The notes below the pieces were generated by a model that saw only the letters and a list, made by a program, of their open reading frames with translations, was not told the DNA's origin and made no database searches. The position numbers and the translations under genes are program-made. A DNA stretch of 64,000 bases. Origin: Callipepla californica brunnescens (lineage: Eukaryota > Chordata > Aves > Galliformes > Odontophoridae). Of the stretch, positions 22,029 through 40,372 are shown piece by piece. How positions within the stretch are numbered: the stretch's first letter is position 1; each line of letters begins with the position of its first letter. The stretch spans positions 3,604,335 through 3,668,334 of the forward strand of contig JALIRH010000042.1 of the NCBI GenBank assembly GCA_023055505.1, written 5' to 3'.

Positions 22029-25000
22029 TTATTTCCTCTCATTTGACCTGGAGCGACTGCAAGAGAAAGAAAAGCACACGTTAGTTTGAGCAAGGGCTTC
22101 AAACCTCCCACCCCAACCCAGCACACACAGATGAGCGTTGTGAAGTACTATTGCAACTATAGAACAGCATTTAGTTCCGAGGTAAATGCCCTCCTGGAAG
22201 GCACTGCTCTCCCCTGCAGTGCATCTCAGGATCACTAAGGCCCAGCAGCAGTTTTATGCCCTGCTCAGAACAGTGAGCTGCCCACCTGCGAGACCTGGAG
22301 AAGGAACGAGAAGGCTTGTGGTTCCTCTCCCGTGACAGTGACCTCTCTCTTCTTCTGTCTCTGGAGAGGGACCTGGGAAGAGATGGCAACACAAGGTGAT
22401 CCTAAAGCTGAAGTCGTGAAGATTGCACAGCTGCCTCAAGAGATCGCCCTTGGGACACTGAGGGTTTGGAACTGCTCAGCCAGGGAAAGCCTTCCAAAGG
22501 CTGTGATGAGCATCAGCAGCGTGTGCCAAGCTGCTGTCAGCGGGTTATCCTTCTCTCCACAGCAGTTTAAATCGCAGATGCCAAGGGGCAGTGCCTCAGC
22601 TCACTCACTGCACCAATACTTCTTCAGCATCCTTTACTACACCTTATCCCAGGCTACAGAATAAAAAACACACATACTCGTTCATTTCTTTTTCTCTCTC
22701 TCAAAGGAGTCGGTGTTTAAGGACAGATGTGCACATACCTGCTGCGGCTGCGGGAAAAGCTTCTCCTTCGCGGCGATCTAGAACCAGAAAGAGAATGTGA
22801 GGCTTTTCACCAATCCTTCCAGCATTAACGGGGTGAGGCATTTCCCAACTTGTCAAACTCACTGTTGGGCCCTGGGAACGTGCCAAGAATAACTGGCATC
22901 CATCATCCAGTTCAAAAGGCATGGAAAGATTAGGCAGTAAACCAAGCTCGGTGTGAACAGCACATTTCCAATCACCACTTATAACTAAGAATGCTTCATA
23001 GCAGAGTTGTCCAATGCAACACTTCCATTTCAACTAAATACACTGCCCGAAACACCACACCAAAGTCCCACAAGTGGTTCCAAAAAGTAGCACAGACCAA
23101 AAGTTTTGGAACCCATGCAAGCCAAAAAAGGTCCATGACAAGACACAAAGAGATACCGAGTGGAAAAAAGTGAAAATGCGCTCAGTGTCAATATTGATAA
23201 CGCCATTAAGTGCTACATTAGAACTGCATATCTGTGATTGTCATTCTTAATGCCATAGTGTGTTTAGGCTATAAAAAAAAAAAAAGAAGTAAATAACCTT
23301 AGCTCGGCCCAGTTCATCCCAAAAAGTAATTGTTTTAAGTTCTGAAAACTGTTAGTAAAACCGTTTAAAGGTGATAGGATTTTTTGTTTTATTCTCTTTT
23401 TGCAAGGAAAAGCTAGGTTTGTTAGAGCTTTATTAAGAATTTAGTTTGGCATCTCACATGCAAATAGACTCGTTTCTCACGTTATTTACAGTAAGGCTTT
23501 CCGTATCACCCTTAAAAGTTTCCTCAAGCAACATAGGTACGTTACCATTCAATTATGCACAGCCAGCCTTTGATTGAGAAAAGTAATTACTTATAAGCCG
23601 CTTACTCCTTATTTTAACCAGCAGTAAACTGTATAAGCAGGAAAAACTTACTAGTTTTTGGTTTCAACAAGCTAGAAATGGTGAGGTGAGGCTGCCGGAC
23701 TGACTGCCAAGAAGAATTTGCTGAAAAGGTTTTGCCAGATGTTGCGTTGTATTTAGTTGGTTGGCGAAGGGGGTGGTGTGGATTTTTCCTGCTTTTTTGT
23801 TAGCCGAAGGCTGCTGCTGTAGTTGTTGTGAAGACATTTGGTAAATAAACAGCTGAGCTGATTGGCCGGGAATGTGTGGGCGGTCGAGGTGGCTGCTGCC
23901 GATTTGGTTAAGGTTGGAGAGAAGGCTGAGAGAAAACAGCATGCTCGGGAACCAAAGGGCGGTGCAACCTGACGACTGGCCATGCCTGGGTCATGTGAAA
24001 CGACACCAGCCAAGCTGAATGGGGCGCGCTGGTCACATGACGCTGAAAGGGCTAGTTGGCTGGCTAATGCAGACTCAGAGGGTGGTGAGAAGAGACATGA
24101 TGGTGACTCTGTAACGGGTTCATTTTTATTAATAGATGGACCAAAAAGCATAAAAAAAATGAAAAACAAGCCATCAGTACAACCATCTATTAGCTAACAA
24201 ATACTCCTACTGTGTTATTTCTCTCTCTTTTTTCAACAGCAAAAGGGTTAAGCTTGAAACCCTGACTCATGAGGACTTCACTCACCTGCAACAGGTAAAT
24301 TCAGTCCTGCAAAAACCACGCTGCAGACTTACGCACCAGACAAGCTAGTCTGGGACCAAGAACGTGCCAGTTACCAAAAACGCTGCTACATTCTAGGGCT
24401 GGGTTTGCCAATCTCAGGTGACACAACTGCCACACGATGCTTTAATTTCGAACCGATGCTAAAGTGTAAAGGTTCTAGATGTTCAGAGCAACTGTTACAA
24501 GATCTATTATTAAACAGCTGCCTACTTATTAAGTATTTAAACTGCGCAAACAAAGCGGAGGAACACATCTGCATGAAAATGCTTAGCTGCTGTATGTCAT
24601 GTTTTGCCATTATGGAATAAAAGGAAAGGAACAACCTAAGTTGAAGTATGGGGAAGAAAGGGAAAATGTGACTAAAAGATGAGCAGATTTTAAAGAGGAA
24701 CGAGGATAAATCCAGGACAGAGGGCGCTCACTACCAACTTGCATAGTGACCTAAGGACAAAAGCCAACATCCAACACAACTTATGTTCACCTCCATCTTC
24801 TTCCCCCCCCCTTTTTTTGTTTTTTTAAAGCATTTGGCACCTCCAAATTGTGATCAAATAGATGAACGTTATCAACATGCTTTTACAAAAAGCCTGCTCC
24901 TATGATGCTAAGTGCCAAGAGCTCTACGAGTGTACTTCAACCTCGGGTACCTGCGGCGAGGGGGAGGACTCCTTCTGCGGTAATCATCTCGAGGACGCCG

Positions 25001-26078
25001 GCCCCAGGAGGGAGGCGGGCCACGGTTCCGACTCCGTTTTTCACCATTGGAGAGCTCAACTCTGACACGACACCCACAGAGGGTTCTGGGAAGAGAGGTT
25101 GACATTGGTTACATTTCCACCAACAACTATCTGCAAAAAAACAAGAAAGACAAACTACAAAATTAGACGGGAATGGATCGTATAGACAACAGGGGTCAAT
25201 AAAAACTCTGCAGAGAAGGACTGCGGTGATCCAGTGGCCAGCAGTGTGCCCCTGAGGCACAGAGGGCCAACAGCACCCCGGAGTGAGGGAGGTTCTCCTC
25301 CTCTCTGCTGGAACAAGCTGCCCACAGATGTGGCAAAGTCTCCCATTTCTGGAGATATTCAAAGCCCACCTGAGTTCTCTGCTGTACAACCTGTGCTAGA
25401 GAACCTGCTGGGGGAAGGGTTGGACTGAGGGATCACCAGAGGATCCCTCCAACCCTTATGGCTCTGGGATTCTGTAATTAGCAAAGCACACTGTACTCAG
25501 AGTGTAAAAAAAATAGGCTATAGGTAACAGGTAATAACTCTGTCCGCTTCTGAAAGCTCACCGTGCTCTTCATGCAGCCAGAGCAGGAACAAGGAAGTGT
25601 CTCTCTTGAGCTCAGCTTCTTTAAAAAGAAACTGTCTTGAATTTTAACTGAGTTGAAGTCACATCTAACTCGAGTTCCACTCCAAAACATAAAATCAACC
25701 TCCCCACTGCTATTTCTGCACCATTAAATAGGCCTATTCTTGTATCACTGCTCAAATAAATACTGCACAACGGGTATGTTGGCAGCTGAAGCTTTCCAAT
25801 TTTAAACCATCACGAGCCGCGTTCTCTCTTCCTTTCACCACACAAGACCAGCACACATTAAGCACGTTTTACCTTCCATCTAGTTCTCTTACAGCATCAG
25901 CTGCATCTCGTGGATCTTCAAACTCCACAAAGGCAAAGCCGGGAGGATTCCGTGCCACCCACACGCTGCGCAGTGGTCCGTAGTAGCCAAAAGCTCGCTC
26001 CAGCTCAGTTTTGTTGCCATTGTTCCCAAGGTTACCCACATAAACCTTGCAGTCCAGCGGACAAGAGTCACGATGCAT
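22029..26078 (-). CDS. SRSF3: SRSF3 (SRp20) splicing factor
   Basis: Five coding exons, complement: 25873-26078, 24951-25085, 22739-22777, 22286-22372, 22029-22056. They give 164 aa, the same length as human SRSF3, with nearly identical sequence. Residues about 10-83 are the RNA-recognition motif with RNP2 VYVGNL and RNP1-type GFAFVEFE. Gly/Pro/Arg-rich residues follow, then an RS domain of SR dipeptides ending SRSNERK. The protein binds pyrimidine-rich CNNC-type sites, controls exon choice and 3'-end processing, and couples splicing to NXF1 export. It acts in nuclear speckles. The start is the first ATG after an acceptor in the second exon, as in mammals. An alternative poison exon lies in the intron between coding exons 2 and 3 and is annotated separately. 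Confidence 0.98.
23652..24108 (-). other. SRSF3: SRSF3 poison (autoregulatory NMD) exon
   Basis: A cassette of 457 nt has an acceptor (CCCGTTACAG) at 24109 and a donor (GTAAGTTTTT) at 23651. Joined to the upstream exon in frame it reaches TGA at 24075-24077 after 11 codons, so inclusion gives a truncated, NMD-prone transcript. The body is rich in C-rich CNNC-type sites expected for SRSF3 binding. Mammalian SRSF3 has an ultraconserved poison exon of about 456 nt in the same intron, by which the protein limits its own level. Position, length and early stop all match. Confidence 0.85.
25185..25477 (+). mobile_element. CR1 LINE 3' fragment in SRSF3 intron
   Basis: About 290 bp match the CR1 3' end in plus orientation, ending in 'ggttggactgagggatcaccagaggatccctccaacccttatggctctgggattctgt'. 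This is the usual CR1 tail with its terminal ATTCTGT-type repeat. It is 5'-truncated and non-coding, and antisense to SRSF3. Confidence 0.9.
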
Positions 26079-26239
26079 GGCTAAGACAAGGGGGGGAAAA
26101 AAAAAAAATCACACGTTTAACACAAAGCGTTGTTAAGGAAGGAATCATTCAGTTATCTGCTTTGCTCGCTAGTTTAATTAAGAGTGATGAGGTGGAACGG
26201 TTAGCCCTGTGAAGGCGATGAGGGAAAGCTCGCTGCTTC

Positions 26240-26880
26240 GGGGATCTGCGTTTACTTCCACACCCCCTCCCGCGGCGCGGGCCGGGCCTGCAGGGGGAGC
26301 GCTGCGCGGGAGAAGCGTTCCATTGTTCCCGGAGCGCGGAGATCCGCCCGCACCGCGCGGGTCTGAGCCGCACGGAGAGCCTCAGCTCCGCAGCCCACGC
26401 GGGGGCCTCTCCCGGCCTCGCCTCGCCTCGCCGGCCGCAGCTGAGCGGGCTCCACCGCGGCCTACCCGCCCGCGGCCCGGCTGGACAAAATGGCGGCGGT
26501 TCTTTGTTCGCCGCACGCCGGGCCCCGCCGCTTCCGTCCGCCCTCGTGAGGAGCGGGGACCGCGGGCGCCGCTCCCGCCCCGCCCTCCGAGGCGGAGGTG
26601 CTCACCGATGTCGAGAGGGAGGGCGCGCGAAGGGAGCCCGCGCTAAGTTCGCCGCCGACTCGACCCTCAACGAGACTCCCGCTCCGCTTTTCCTCACTGG
26701 ACAAAATGGCGGCTGGCGCCCGCCCCGCCCGCCCTTATATACGGGAGGTCCATCCCACATGACGTCGCGCTGAAGCGAATCAGAGGGCGCCGTTCTGATG
26801 ATTGACAGCTCGCCGTGTCCCGCCTCCCTCGATGCGCCCGTTCCCGCCGAACGGCCCAAAATGGCGGCGGGCGGGATTTT
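26240..26880 (-). promoter_or_regulatory. SRSF3: SRSF3 CpG-island promoter with TATA box
   Basis: CpG island with a minus-strand TATATAA at 26735-26741 and a CRE-like GACGTCA near 26762. A predicted non-coding exon 1 of about 26606-26705 ends in the donor CGACATCG then GTGAGC. Three copies of a YY1-type AAAATGGCGGC motif occur at about 26488, 26704 and 26859. Confidence 0.8.
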
Positions 26881-29800
26881 CCTCAGGGCTGGAGGCGTGT
26901 CCTGTGGAGATTTACCACAAAATTCACCCCAAAATTCACTTTAGGGAGCTGGTTATTGCGGGAAGGCTCCAGACGCGGAATTAGGAAAAAAGGCAACGCA
27001 GCTAGGAAGTCTATTCCACCGGCTAAAAAGGGAAAAGATTAATCTCCCTGCTTTCTCTGTGTAATACATTCAGGTCGTGCTTTTTGGGATGCTCCACTCA
27101 CGATTCGGGTTTTGCACCCGGGAAACAGCCATTACCACACGAGGGCAGAGGCTCTGAATAAATGTGCCGAGCAAACTGGTGTTCCTAAGGCTTTTTTTGG
27201 TGAAGCTTTGGTGCAGAGTTCAGCACCACTGCCCGTACTGCCGTGTTCACACAGAGCGGGGTCTGACAATCCTCCAGGCCTGGGCTGAAACCTCAGGATG
27301 GAAACGGGCATCTCTGAGCCTGACAAACTGCGGTTCGACTCGTGTTTTAATCCCCTGATCGTGGATTCGGGGACAAGATTTACAACGGCCCACGCGATCC
27401 CAGGGATTGCACGTGGGATCTCCATCCTGCAGGGGCAGAGGGATAGCGATGGCCGCTGGGTGCGGTGCTGCAGAGATCTCCATGACCTCTGGGTTTGCTG
27501 CCAGGTGTTATTCCCTCTGATCTCTCAGTTGAGGCCAGGAAGGGAGAGCAGCCGTTAATTATCAGCTGCCTCACCAGGCAGCTCTGGGGAACTATATTTA
27601 CCATCCGAGTGTGGTCAGACTGTTTCCTCTGTGCAGGGCGGTGCCTTTCTTGCCACACACCGCAGCGAGCAGCTCAGAGGGATTTCAGCCCGCTTGGCTA
27701 CGAGAGGACAAAGAAAGTGGATTTTTACACACGAGAAGCAGCAAGGCTGCTGCTGTTGCTGGTGAATCGTGGAAAACGGCACGTGGAAAAGATGCACCAG
27801 ATCTCTGTCCATCCCCCTGCAGACAGAGGGTCCTTCCCGCAGCATTGAATTGAATTGAATTTTAAATTCCAGGCTCCAAACCCCTCTTACTCTTTGCACT
27901 TTTTCTTTGTTTTCTGTTCCCTCCCCCCAGCTGGACCTCCAGCCTTTCTCTTTCCCCTTTCCCACTGAGCCATGCTCCCTTCCTCCCGCACCTGCTTCCC
28001 CTGGGCAAGGGCCTGAACAAAACAAAAGAATCACTCATGGGGAAACAGCAATTTGCACAGCCCTCCTCGCCCAAAGCTCACCCTGCAAAAGGTGGCTGAG
28101 CAGCAAAGGAAACGGCCAACACCAGGTCAGGTCTGGAAACGCCATAGAGTGGGAGCAAAGGCTTCCGAAGCTGAGAGTAAGTCTCTGTTGTCTGCAGGGT
28201 GCCCTGAGACCTGAGGGAACCGTACTGCCATCAGCTGGTCTGCCATTTGTGATGTGTGGAATTAACGTTTCCACCATAATCAGAAATACTAACTGTTACG
28301 TTTTCCTTAGAAATAATGCAAACCGTGGGCTCAATCCCTGCGAGCATCTCTCCCTCTCCGTGCTGTTCATGTCTCTTTGCACCCAATAGCTGTCAGAACT
28401 GCATGGTTGCTGCAGTGCATTCTGTTCTCAGGGAGCTGTTAGGAAGTCACGCAGGTTAATTTCACCTCTTTTAAGTCTTCAGGTGGAAACAGACGTAGCC
28501 ACAGCAATGCACTTGGGCTGTTACAGAATGCTCCAGGAGCCCATTTACTGAGCCCGTGTCAGAGTCTGTGACCCACCTGCAGACGCCCGCATTGATGCAA
28601 TGTCTGTTCTCCTGCTGCAGACTCCAGTAAGTGCGGTCAATGAAAGCCCATTATGTGACGGAGGCTCGAAAAGTTCAGGGATAAATTAGACCAGATGTTT
28701 CAGTCCTGACTTCGGACCCAGCTTCAGCCAGTGCTCATTAGTCCCTGAGGATGTAACTATGAAACTTTGCCTCCATGGGTGGATAATTCAGTGGCACTGC
28801 ACGCTACCCTGGAAACTGAGATGAGAAGCAGGCCTCTGCTTTAGCAACACTTAACAAATGTCATTTTTAATTGGTGACACACTTCATACACTTTAATGAG
28901 TGACACTAACAATCGAGGCTCACATTGTCAGGAGCACTTATTTGATTGCTGAGAAATAGCAGGGCTCACAACAAGCTGTCATGAGGAAGATAACAAAGAG
29001 GATGTCATGTCCACAGAAGCTGCGAGAATGTATGAGAAGGTGAGAATGCTGCTCCCAGCCTGGCCTGGCTGTGTTATTATCAGAGAGTGCACTTCCACTC
29101 ACCTGAGACTCAGTTTAAAGGGTGGGTGAGGTGGTACCTATGTGAAATGAACTGATGGTAACACCGAGCAAACAGTACCCGCAGTACTTCCAGGGATTCT
29201 CTTCTCAGAGAGGACAAACACACTCACTTTCATTTCTTTGGAGAAATAGGGTCTGGTCCTCTGTGTAGAGTCAGTGGTTCAGCCTGGTGCTCCAGTGCAT
29301 CCACATCCTCAGTATCCAAATTGAATTATCTGGCTAGATATCATGAAGTGAGCATCCAGACATTGCATTTCAGTAAGTCCTATGGTTTCAAATCACATCA
29401 GAATTTGGCTTCTTGCCTGAGCTACTGCTTGCGTTTTTATCATCTATAAGTTGATAAGGCTTCTCTGTATCTCCACACGTTGTAAGATCAAAAGCAATTA
29501 GGTTTTACTGTGCACCCAGTGGATCCAAATGAGCATTAAAATCCAATGGATCTGGATTTGTAAATACAAAGTCCTCAGATGTACTGCAGCTAACTGCCCT
29601 GCCGCACCGTGCTGACTTGCACTACAGACTTACAGTGCTGTTTAGATTCCACCCGTGCAGCATTTGTGTCCTATTCACGAGTCCAAGAGCACACCTAAGC
29701 ACACCAGAGACCCTTTTTCTTGATCAGCAGTGAATATCCCTCTCCCATCATCTTAGGGCACAGTAACACTGCGTCAGAATTAAGGTCTCAAAACCCCCCG

Positions 29801-29990
29801 AGCCACAAACAACAAAACAGAGGAGACAGCAAAAGAATAACGTACTTCCCACAAACTCACGATCTCCTCCTTAGTCACAGCTGAACATTGTAGAACCCGA
29901 GGTTTATTGTCCTTGGAGATAGCGAGCGCTCTCATTTCAGTGACACGAGAGGAAAGGTCTTCGTCACGAGGTGCTGTAGCGATCATTGCT
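26881..29990. other. Gene-free interval between SRSF3 and PTH-L
   Basis: About 3 kb of mixed-composition sequence without recognisable exons, CR1 or CpG island. The frames are short. It separates two divergently transcribed genes and could hold elements controlling PTH-L. Confidence 0.5.
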
Positions 29991-29994
29991 GTGG

Positions 29995-30106
29995 TTCCTG
30001 GGCAGGTATAAAAGCAGCTGAAAGGCACTCGCTGCCATTGCAACTGGAACATCACGAGAGACCAAGGCTCAAGAGAGCAAGGACGTGCAGCTCCCCGAGA
30101 CCACCA
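29995..30106 (+). promoter_or_regulatory. PTH4: PTH-L promoter: TATA box and 5'UTR exon
   Basis: GGTATAAAAGCAGC places TATAAAA at 30007-30013. A non-coding exon of about 30038-30106 ends CCACCA followed by the donor GTGAGT. A strong TATA box with no CpG island fits a tissue-restricted hormone gene. Confidence 0.65.
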
Positions 30107-30586
30107 GTGAGTAGACGATGTTACCCTCGTGACTTTTTAGATGACACGATTTTCTGTTGATCACAGTTTGTGAGCATAGCGTGGTGTGTGAGCAGGGGAC
30201 CCACACCGCATAGGCTGTGATGTCCTGCAAGATGTAAGCATGTTTTATCCGTGTATTCATCTCTGTGTACACATGGGTATTTAATACAGGGTTTTTTCAT
30301 GGGAAACAGCATGCCTTCTAATTCCTGCCTGGTTTAATTTGAACGTATTGTCCCAGGAAATCACTCAGAAAGTCATTCTCTTAGCTGAGAGTAATCTTTG
30401 TGCACTTTGCATACGTTTACCAGGAAATCTGCTCATCTTTTGCCGTCCACACGTCTGATGTGCTGGGGTGATGTATCAGTGTGCTGCTCCACTTGAAGGC
30501 TGAAATCCATTTTGTCAGAGAAGGAAAGACTTCTGGTCATACCGTCAGCTCCTTGTCCTGCTGATCCGATTTCAAGAAGAGAGGAA

Positions 30587-31683
30587 ATGTCCCTGCCCCC
30601 GAGATCTCTGCAGACGGTTACGTTGTTGGCCATCATTTTTCTGGCCTGTTCTGCAACATGTCAAGAAACTGACAAGTAAGCAGTATTATCCCTTCACTTA
30701 ATATCTCAGGCAGACCGCTCGCCTTTGATTTAAGAAGCTGTATTCTTCACCGCTGTCATTTGCTCCAGGCACGGCGGAAAAAAACTGCGTGCATTTCATT
30801 GCCTTTTACACAATACAGAATCACATTAGATGCGTAGATTGTACTATATTCGGTGCCCTTCTGCTGCTGCTTTTGAGCACGGTGTAGCAAAGCATGGAAA
30901 GATGTTCAAAGCAAGCCATGGAAATGGCACGTGCTAAAATCCCATGATTAGGTTCCCACTTGGACCCAGATCTGCAGCAGAAGCTCGTGTGCAATGGCTG
31001 ATTTGGGTGCCCATGGGGAAGGTTTTCTTACTAAGGGTCCAGTTCCCACCTTCAGGAGCTGACTGCATGGCTGCTTCGCACTGCCTGAGCGGGCTCTGCG
31101 TGTGGGACAGCCAGCCTGTCCCTGAGCACAGCACGAGGGCTGTCCTCTGTGTCCCACAGCACTCCTTCCTGAGCGGAGAGAGAAGAAAGTAAGATTGATG
31201 GATGCAAATCAGTGATTTTGAAATAGGAATGTGGAACCAGCTGTGCCTGTTTGCTAACTGAGCTCTTTTTGCTGTTGCAGTAGGAGAGCAGTGACGGAGC
31301 ACCAGCTCATGCATGACAAGGGGAGGGCATTTCAAGGCCTGAAGCGCCTGATGTGGCTCCACAATGCCCTGGGTAGCGTGCACACAGCCAGCAGCAGGGA
31401 TATTTCCCTTTCAAATGCCGTATGGGATTCGCAGAAGAGCAGAGATCCCTCAGAACTCTCCAACAGCATCAGCAGAGATGAGACTTCAAACCTGATGAAG
31501 CAGCTCCTGGAACTGATGGAAGACGAGCAGGGCTTCCCCCCTCTGAAGAAGCAGTATTTGCTGCAGAATCCAAAGGTGCCAGAGGGTAACTGGAACCCAC
31601 AAGACATTTTCGATCTCCTTCAAATCAAAGAGTTTGGCAGAAAGAGAAATCCAAGCGAGCAGCCTCAGGGCTTTTCCCGCTAG
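30587..31683 (+). CDS. PTH4: PTH-L (PTH4), parathyroid hormone-family peptide
   Basis: Coding exons 30587-30675 and 31281-31683 join in frame to give a 163-aa preprohormone. Residues 1-25 are a signal peptide (hydrophobic core LLAIIFLACSATC). A short propiece ends in dibasic RR (31-32), and the mature peptide starts AVTEHQLMHDKGRAFQ. This N-terminus matches the receptor-activating region of PTH and PTHrP: xVSEHQLLHDKG in PTHrP, xVSEIQLMH in PTH. The intron falls just before the RR site, as in PTH-family genes. Residues about 70-163 are not conserved in PTH or PTHrP. A GRKR motif at 149-152 follows EF and could be a cleavage plus amidation signal. PTH and PTHLH themselves map elsewhere in birds, and the sequence differs clearly from both, so PTH-L/PTH4 is the best assignment. 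The predicted product is a secreted ligand of PTH receptors. The start has a purine at -3 and gives the only secretable product. Confidence 0.9.
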
Positions 31684-32400
31684 CCTCCATCCAGCTGAAC
31701 TGCAAAAGAAGTGTCTGCTTGCTCCATTTCCTATTAGTAAGCGTTGAACACAGTCCTCTGAGGAGCCGGGTTGTCTCCTAGCAGGCAGATCGAGCACTGT
31801 GGCTGTGAGTTTCGGCAGGCCTGCTCCCTGTGTGTCCCTCACGGGGCCGTGGCAGACCTCTGCAGCCCGGGCAGAGCAGGAATTTCGCCTCGTTAAGGTG
31901 CAGTTCACAGCTTCAGTGCTACGTTTTGTCTCCTAAGAAAGCCATCACCACCTAGTAACGTGTTCTGTCTCACCCCTGCCCGCAGCTCTGCAGTACTCAT
32001 GACTTTCCTTATGCTTTAGGTCCAGAGCTGTTTCTCTTTTAACCCACCTCACCTCTCAGGTTTCCCTTCACTGTAGCAAGCTTTTGCAGCAGATCCGCCG
32101 CTGGCAGCCGGAGCACTGCGCGCTAACTTCTGCTGGTGGAAACGATGAGCATCACCCCCACGCTCCCCCATTTCCGAGCACAAACCCGCTGTGTATCCTC
32201 GAGCACAGAGCGCTCGCGGCTCTGTTTTGCTATTCACCATAAACCTGACCAGCTCTAAGCGAAGCGACGTCTGATTTAACTGTAAACCGCTCAGAAATGC
32301 AACCTGCCAGCTGTGACAGCAATGTGTAGAAGTGCAAATAAAAGCACTGTCTGTCAGTGACCGTCGGTGTCCCCGCTCCCCCCACGCCCCCATAACCGCC
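31684..32400. other. Gap between PTH-L and STK38
   Basis: This contains the PTH-L 3'UTR and the upstream flank of STK38. AATAAA occurs at 32336-32341 on the plus strand and could be a distal PTH-L poly(A) signal. No other exon was recognised. Confidence 0.4.
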
Positions 32401-32800
32401 GCGTCCCCGCACACACCCACCGCCCCGCGCATGCGCCGCCGCAGAGTGGGCGGGGCCGCGGGTAGCCCCGCCCCTCGGACGACGGGGGCGCGGCGGGGAG
32501 GGGAATGGCGGCGCATGCGCGGTGGCGCCGCGGCACTTGGGGCGCTGGGGCCGCGCGGGGCTCCGCGGTGCGCGGGGCGGTGCGGGGGCTCCGCCGCTTC
32601 CCGAGGGCCGCACCGTCCGCTCGGCCTCGCTGCCGGTCCCCGCCCGCCGCGGTCCGTTCCTCTCCGCCCCCTTCCCGAGGGCGGGTGGGCTCCGGTAAGC
32701 GCCGCCGCTTCCGTGCCGCTGTGCGGGGCCGGGGCCGCTCCTCGGGCCGGGCGGGGCCGCTTTGTCCGCTCCGCGGTGCGGGAGCACCTGGCGGCGGTTC
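32380..32800 (+). promoter_or_regulatory. STK38: STK38 CpG-island promoter and exon 1
   Basis: TATA-less CpG island with a first exon ending GGGCTCCG followed by the donor GTAAGC (last exon base 32694). It contains palindromic NRF1-like GCGCATGCGC sites (about 32427-32436 and 32511-32520). An ATG at 32505 in fair context opens a frame that reaches the donor without a stop. Confidence 0.8.
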
Positions 32801-33435
32801 TCCTTTCTCCTCCTTTATTTTCACCCTCCCTCCTCCCACCTGCAGCTCTTGAATCGCTCCCGCTCTGTTCTATGGGAAACGAAACCGGGATCGAGGGGGG
32901 GGGGTTGGCACAAAGACCGTGCGGTCCAAGCGGAGCCCCCCACCGCGGGGCTGAGGTCCTCGGGTTGCGTTTCTCGCCTGGGATCGCTGGGATCGTTTCT
33001 CGCTGTCCCTCTCCTTCCTCGGTCGCTCTGTTGGCTTTTGGCAGTTGGCTGAGCATCGCTGCTGCGGGGTTGGCTGCTGGAGCCGTCCCTGGGAGGGGAT
33101 GGGAGCTCCGGGATCAGATGTAGCGGTGCAGAGCTCAGAGGAACGCTGAGGGAGCGCTCACTGGGAAAAGTGAGTGCTTTCAGCGCTGCCTGACATTGTG
33201 GTTTGTGGGGGCACGGCGTTTCTTAAGTTTCCTTCCCTCTTATTCTCAGGTCAGAAATGTGCAAAACAGGAAGCCTGGCTTTACCTTTATTTTGTAAGAC
33301 GTTCCTCTGCTCAATCTGAGCTCGGGCAGCGGTGCCGTTCGCGTCTCCTTAACTGCTCCCTGCAGTCCTGCAGCTCTCCCCTGACCGCCTCTCTGCTTTG
33401 AAGGCCGTCACCCGTTTCCTCCCGTCCTCACAGCC

Positions 33436-40372
<6,937 letters not shown>

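Noticed and set aside
29780..30055. 91-codon minus-strand frame over the PTH-L promoter
   Set aside because: No splice context or family resemblance, and it overlaps the TATA box and predicted first exon of PTH-L.
32332..33123. 263-codon plus-strand frame at the STK38 CpG island
   Set aside because: It runs from the promoter through exon 1 into intron 1. It is open because of CpG-rich composition and is out of phase with STK38.
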